From assembly GCA_934532985.1 (NCBI GenBank), contig CAKTAV010000004.1, forward strand, positions 1-64,000: 64,000 nt of DNA, in the 5' to 3' direction. Positions 61,901 to 64,000 of the stretch are shown here, piece by piece. Made by a program: the position numbers and the translations under genes. Source of the DNA: an uncultured Butyricicoccus sp. (GTDB lineage Bacteria > Bacillota > Clostridia > Oscillospirales > Butyricicoccaceae). The notes under the pieces are model-generated. The model worked only from the letters and a program-made list of their open reading frames with translations, did no database searches and was not told where the DNA came from. Within the stretch, counting starts at the first letter, position 1, and the number at the start of each line of letters is the position of its first letter.

Positions 61901-62889
61901 CTGAGCAGCTGCGCCACAATCTCCGTCGTCAATCCATCGTCCGGAATTTCTCCGATGTCCGGCAGAGACCCCGTCACATGATAGACAGAAATCAAAATTG
62001 CCAGCGACTGCACGTTTTCATTCATCTCCGCATACGGCTTCCACGCCTTCTGCTCCGCTTCAAACGCCGTTTTGTTCGCCTTCAGCGTCGTCTCCTGACT
62101 GAGCAGCGCATTGAGCTGCGCCGTCGCCGAGTCCACCTCTGCGGCTGCCTTACCCAGCTGCGAGGAGACATCCTTGCTGCCGGATTTCACCTGCGCCTCT
62201 GCCTTATCCAGCTGTGCCTTGCCGCTGTCAATCTGCGCCTGCGCGTCATCCAGCTGTTTCTTCGCGTCGGCCAGCTCCGAGCTCACCGAGCGGAGTACCT
62301 TATTGTTCAAATCATCAATTTTGTCCTGATCCAGCGTCACACGCACCTGATCCGAAATGGTGCCTGTCGTAGACATGGATGCAACGCCATCCAGTCGTTC
62401 AAACTTCGTGCGAAGCTCTTCGTCCAAATACTGGGTCAGCTCCTCGCTTTCCATGCCGTCGACATCCAGCGCCGCAACCATAACCGGCATCATATCCGGC
62501 GATATCTGCATCATAACCGGCTGCGCGCAGGTATCCGGCAGCGTACCAGATATTTGGTCAAGCTGATTGCTGACCTCAATGCTGATAGCGTTCATATCAC
62601 TTGTCTGTCCGAACTCCATAATAACCAGACTGAGGTTCTCACTGGAAACCGATTGAATCTCTTCCAAATCCGTTGTCGAGCCAAGTGCGGCTTCGAGTGG
62701 CTGAGAGACCGAGGACTCTACCTTTTCCGGGCTTGCGCCGGGATACGTCGTGTATACGATCATGTACGGCAGCTCCATGTTTGGCAAAAGGTCCGTCGAC
62801 ATCCGAGTAAATGCCACCACACCCAGTACGATAACCAGCACAATGCCAACTAACACCGTAAACGGTTTTTTTACGCTTAATTTTGTCAT
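58924..62889 (-). CDS. RND superfamily exporter with coiled-coil insertion
   Basis: A 1321-residue proton-driven RND permease. TM1 is residues 9-28 (FTVLVGIVLVIVLGVVAF). The first porter domain (YPGASPEKVESSVSQPLE) is followed by a large helical coiled-coil insertion (about 205-485, Ala/Lys/Asp/Gln-rich heptads). The transmembrane core shows GLALGIGMLVDNSIVVVENIYR, with one Asp of the usual pair replaced by Asn. PSMSSGLLKT, a second porter domain and the C-terminal membrane block end with an acidic tail DEEDDDLDEFDD-like. It resembles the HAE1-like RND pumps of Clostridia, which have no outer membrane channel. No adaptor gene is adjacent. The start ATG (62889) has GGGAGGAAAGA upstream; the frame to 62910 does not. 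Confidence 0.93.
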   Translation of the reverse strand: MTKLSVKKPFTVLVGIVLVIVLGVVAFTRMSTDLLPNMELPYMIVYTTYPGASPEKVESSVSQPLEAALGSTTDLEEIQSVSSENLSLVIMEFGQTSDMNAISIEVSNQLDQISGTLPDTCAQPVMMQISPDMMPVMVAALDVDGMESEELTQYLDEELRTKFERLDGVASMSTTGTISDQVRVTLDQDKIDDLNNKVLRSVSSELADAKKQLDDAQAQIDSGKAQLDKAEAQVKSGSKDVSSQLGKAAAEVDSATAQLNALLSQETTLKANKTAFEAEQKAWKPYAEMNENVQSLAILISVYHVTGSLPDIGEIPDDGLTTEIVAQLLSGISGISDAINDPASVLQGMTDEEFEEARDAVVSLIGSDADVSQMASVSRKDFITLLTTTQKAASRVTEIDEELANIQTELATVRAMKPSLEKGLKQAKEAYAKVEAAQMDSTLQIASGMTELAVTKSSLNDAQSQLDDAVKEFEDAREQAYKSADISGVITADMVSNILVAENFEMPAGYISSGKEKYTLKVGEQYRSLKQLKNTLLFHMDNDSVGDIRLKDVARVKYATKEDNEDSYALVNGNNAVLLSFSKSSTASTSEVSKLLNQTIEELEQENPNLHITPMMDQGEYIGLIVDSVLQNLLIGAVLAVIVLLIFLHDIRPTVIIALSIPMSVLFAIVLMYFSNITLNIISLSGLALGIGMLVDNSIVVVENIYRLRNLGMSPAKAAVGGAHEVGGAITASTLTTICVFLPIVFTQGLARQLFTDMGLTIAYSLTASLIVALTVVPSMSSGLLKTTETRHSSVFERVLDKYQVVLKWCLGHRAISLGVVLALFLVAVFQATRIGMEIIPEMSTSGQMTATLTMPDGSTDEETEAMVDKVSEIMQKADGVETVGVISGSSLSMMSSTDQSIQFYILTGDKVDGNDVKKEIDEAVKGLPCELSVSASAMDMSLYMASGVQIDIYGKDLDKLQTMASDMAKQLESIEGLEDISDGNDNPELEKILTVDKDAAMRKGLTIAQVYSSVSSELKDEVESTTLTVGEEDLPVVVVKPSRVTTGNLMRQTVEATDAKSGETKDVRLDDIATLSDSQSLSSIMRVNNQRKISVTASVDENHNITLVSRDIQKILDNIKVPDGYTIEMTGEDESIRDAMQDLILMLILAIIFIYLIMVAQFQSLLSPFIVLFTMPLAFTGGLLALVITRTTLSMIAMLGFIILAGIVVNNGIVFVDCVNRLRLDGMGKHDALVLAGRMRMRPILMTALTTILSMSIMAIGFGSGAEMSQGMAIVIIGGLTYATVLTLIIVPIMYDLLFRRELKIVDIGEEDDDLDEFDD

Positions 62890-62924
62890 TCTTTCCTCCC
62901 TAACATTCAAAAAGAATTAGTTAA

Positions 62925-62953
62925 AGTATATCATCCCTTTCGTGACACATCAA
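62925..62953 (-). promoter_or_regulatory. Promoter of the RND gene
   Basis: Minus strand: -35 TTGATG (62948-62953), 17-base spacer, -10 TATACT (62925-62930), 36 bases before the start. Confidence 0.75.
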
Positions 62954-63064
62954 GCAGCTTATGTTGACATTTCTCCTCAGCGAATGCATCTTTCCCATAC
63001 ATAAACACAATCTTATCCCGCTGTTGCGCAGCTGTTGCACACTTCGTTCAACACTGTGTACAAT

Positions 63065-63111
63065 ACAAAACACCCAGCCGCTTTACCACATGCAAAGCAG
63101 CAAGGTGTTTT
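63065..63111 (-). terminator. Intrinsic terminator after the flippase gene
   Basis: Long imperfect stem ACACCCAGCCGCTTT (63069-63083) with AAAGCAGCAAGGTGT around a 10-base loop, then TTTTGTATTG on the minus strand. Confidence 0.8.
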
Positions 63112-63115
63112 CCTA

Positions 63116-64000
63116 TTATGTCGATGATCTGCGCCGCAAATTGCACAGTTTTCTCCACGCGATTGCTTTATATTCCAGCAGCACCGCATCGTGCAGCACC
63201 AGCAGTACCACGGCATACCAAAAAACGCCGCCCGCAATACAGACGAGCAGGGTAGGAATATCCGCCGTCAACCAATGCCGCACCAGCAGCACCCAAAAAG
63301 CCACGGCAGCACTGCCGACGGCAGCATGAGCAATCTCACGCAGCAGTCCCTGCGCATGAACAAATCGGCGCGCCTTTTTCAGATAACAAACCGCCAAAAA
63401 GGCCTCCGCAATCAACGTCGTCAAAGCCGCTGCATTCTGCTGTCCGAGCGGAATAAGCAGTACATTCAAACCAACGTTGATGACCACCGCCCACAGCGTA
63501 ATTTTCAGGACATATCCCTCCTGCTTGGTCGGCACCAGCACACCCTGTGCCAGTACCCACGACGACGCGACAAATAGCGTTGCAATCGACAAAATGCGCA
63601 GTGAGGCCGCCGCCGGTGCATACGACGCGCCGGAGAGAATATCGACTACTAAGTCGCTGACAAGGAATAGTCCGGTCGCCGTCGGAAGTGTCAAAATCGC
63701 CAGATGTCCGCTGATCGCCGAAAACAGTGCGTTGAATTCCTTGCGTTTTCCGTTGGCATAGTAATAGGAAAAGCGCGGAATTGCCACCAAAATCACGGCG
63801 GAAAGCAGATTTTTTACAATGGAGTACAGCTTGGTCGATACACTGTACAGACCAGTTGCATAGTCGCCGCAAAAAATGCCGAGCAGCGTGATGTCCGAGC
63901 TGACATAGATCGACGTCGCTAGTGTAGAGGCAAACAAAATCAGAATCGGCTTGAGATGCTTGCGAAGCTGCATGTGATACGTCACGCGCAGACGCCGATA
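63116..64000 (-). CDS. Oligosaccharide flippase (Wzx/MVF type), N-terminus cut by window edge
   Basis: The frame is open to the right edge (294 codons in view), so about the first 200 residues are missing. The visible part holds eight or so membrane helices and the mid-protein motif of polysaccharide flippases: RKHLKPILILFASTLATSIYVSSD and LLGIFCGDYATGLYSVSTKLY. The C-terminal half has RFSYYYANGKRKEF, typical of the MATE-like Wzx family. It should flip lipid-linked sugar repeats across the membrane for capsule or wall polysaccharide. The actual locus lies outside the window. It ends at a terminator and is transcribed toward the RND gene. Confidence 0.88.
   Translation of the reverse strand, partial: YRRLRVTYHMQLRKHLKPILILFASTLATSIYVSSDITLLGIFCGDYATGLYSVSTKLYSIVKNLLSAVILVAIPRFSYYYANGKRKEFNALFSAISGHLAILTLPTATGLFLVSDLVVDILSGASYAPAAASLRILSIATLFVASSWVLAQGVLVPTKQEGYVLKITLWAVVINVGLNVLLIPLGQQNAAALTTLIAEAFLAVCYLKKARRFVHAQGLLREIAHAAVGSAAVAFWVLLVRHWLTADIPTLLVCIAGGVFWYAVVLLVLHDAVLLEYKAIAWRKLCNLRRRSST

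Noticed and set aside
1..64000. tRNA, rRNA, CRISPR array, prophage, insertion sequence or restriction/defence genes
   Set aside because: Looked for on both strands; no cloverleaf pattern, regular repeat-spacer array, transposase, integrase or defence-type domain was recognised.

Overview
The window is a contiguous stretch of a Gram-positive, spore-forming, anaerobic Clostridia-type chromosome. Overall gene content points to the Oscillospiraceae/Butyricicoccaceae neighbourhood, but this is an inference and the genus is not resolved. The supports are: sporulation genes (yqfC, yqfD, a YlbJ-like gene), a MurE with the meso-diaminopimelate signature DNPR, a T-box leader, strong AGGAGG ribosome binding sites, intrinsic terminators with U-tracts, a LexA box of the Bacillus/Clostridium form GAAC-N4-GTTC, and an IlvD of the oxygen-labile E. 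coli type. I see no phage, insertion sequence, CRISPR array, tRNA or rRNA. Almost every long reading frame opposite a real gene is a codon-bias shadow.

Layout. 1-3780: a truncated secreted BspA-type leucine-rich-repeat protein, an intergenic repeat-like element, an apparently autoregulated TetR regulator and a small Cys-rich C_GCAxxG_C_C protein. 3886-8358: a T-box controlled branched-chain amino acid operon ilvB-ilvN-ilvD, with an extra intrinsic terminator before ilvD. 8460-19881: a mixed block holding a YetF/DUF421 plus DUF4363 pair, a mini P-loop protein, a D-Ala-D-Ala carboxypeptidase, mtaB, glgB, a Ser/Thr kinase fused to LRR repeats, a MATE pump with a small overlapping partner, and corA. 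20010-33497: the division and cell-wall (dcw) cluster mraZ-rsmH-ftsL-PBP-murE-murF-mraY-ftsW-murG-ftsQ-ftsZ, read leftward. It has a MraZ box at its promoter and lacks murD, murB and ftsA. 33864-37660: a coiled-coil protein, coaD, rsmD, uvrC and an HPr-like protein whose phosphorylatable His15 is Tyr. 37862-44950: a tight operon yqfC-yqfD-phoH-ybeY-era-recO-mutS2. 45029-50904 (rightward): a YlbJ-like protein, a Cys-rich small protein translationally coupled to a second D-Ala-D-Ala carboxypeptidase, a CstA transporter with a paired palindromic operator, and an unknown membrane protein. 50975-58607: purine nucleoside phosphorylase, an SOS-regulated dinB with a small companion gene, and the degV-sbcD-sbcC operon. 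58924-64000: a large RND exporter with a coiled-coil insertion and a truncated polysaccharide flippase.

The genes are mostly housekeeping: envelope synthesis and division, repair (UvrC, SbcCD, Pol IV, RecO, MutS2), tRNA/rRNA maturation and branched-chain amino acid synthesis. No obviously new defence or mobile system is visible. The best leads are the kinase-LRR fusion, the Tyr15 HPr-like protein, the paired palindromes in front of cstA, the Cys-rich small proteins coupled to a carboxypeptidase and to a MATE pump, and the dinB companion gene. All functions are read from sequence motifs and family knowledge; nothing was searched or computed against a database.
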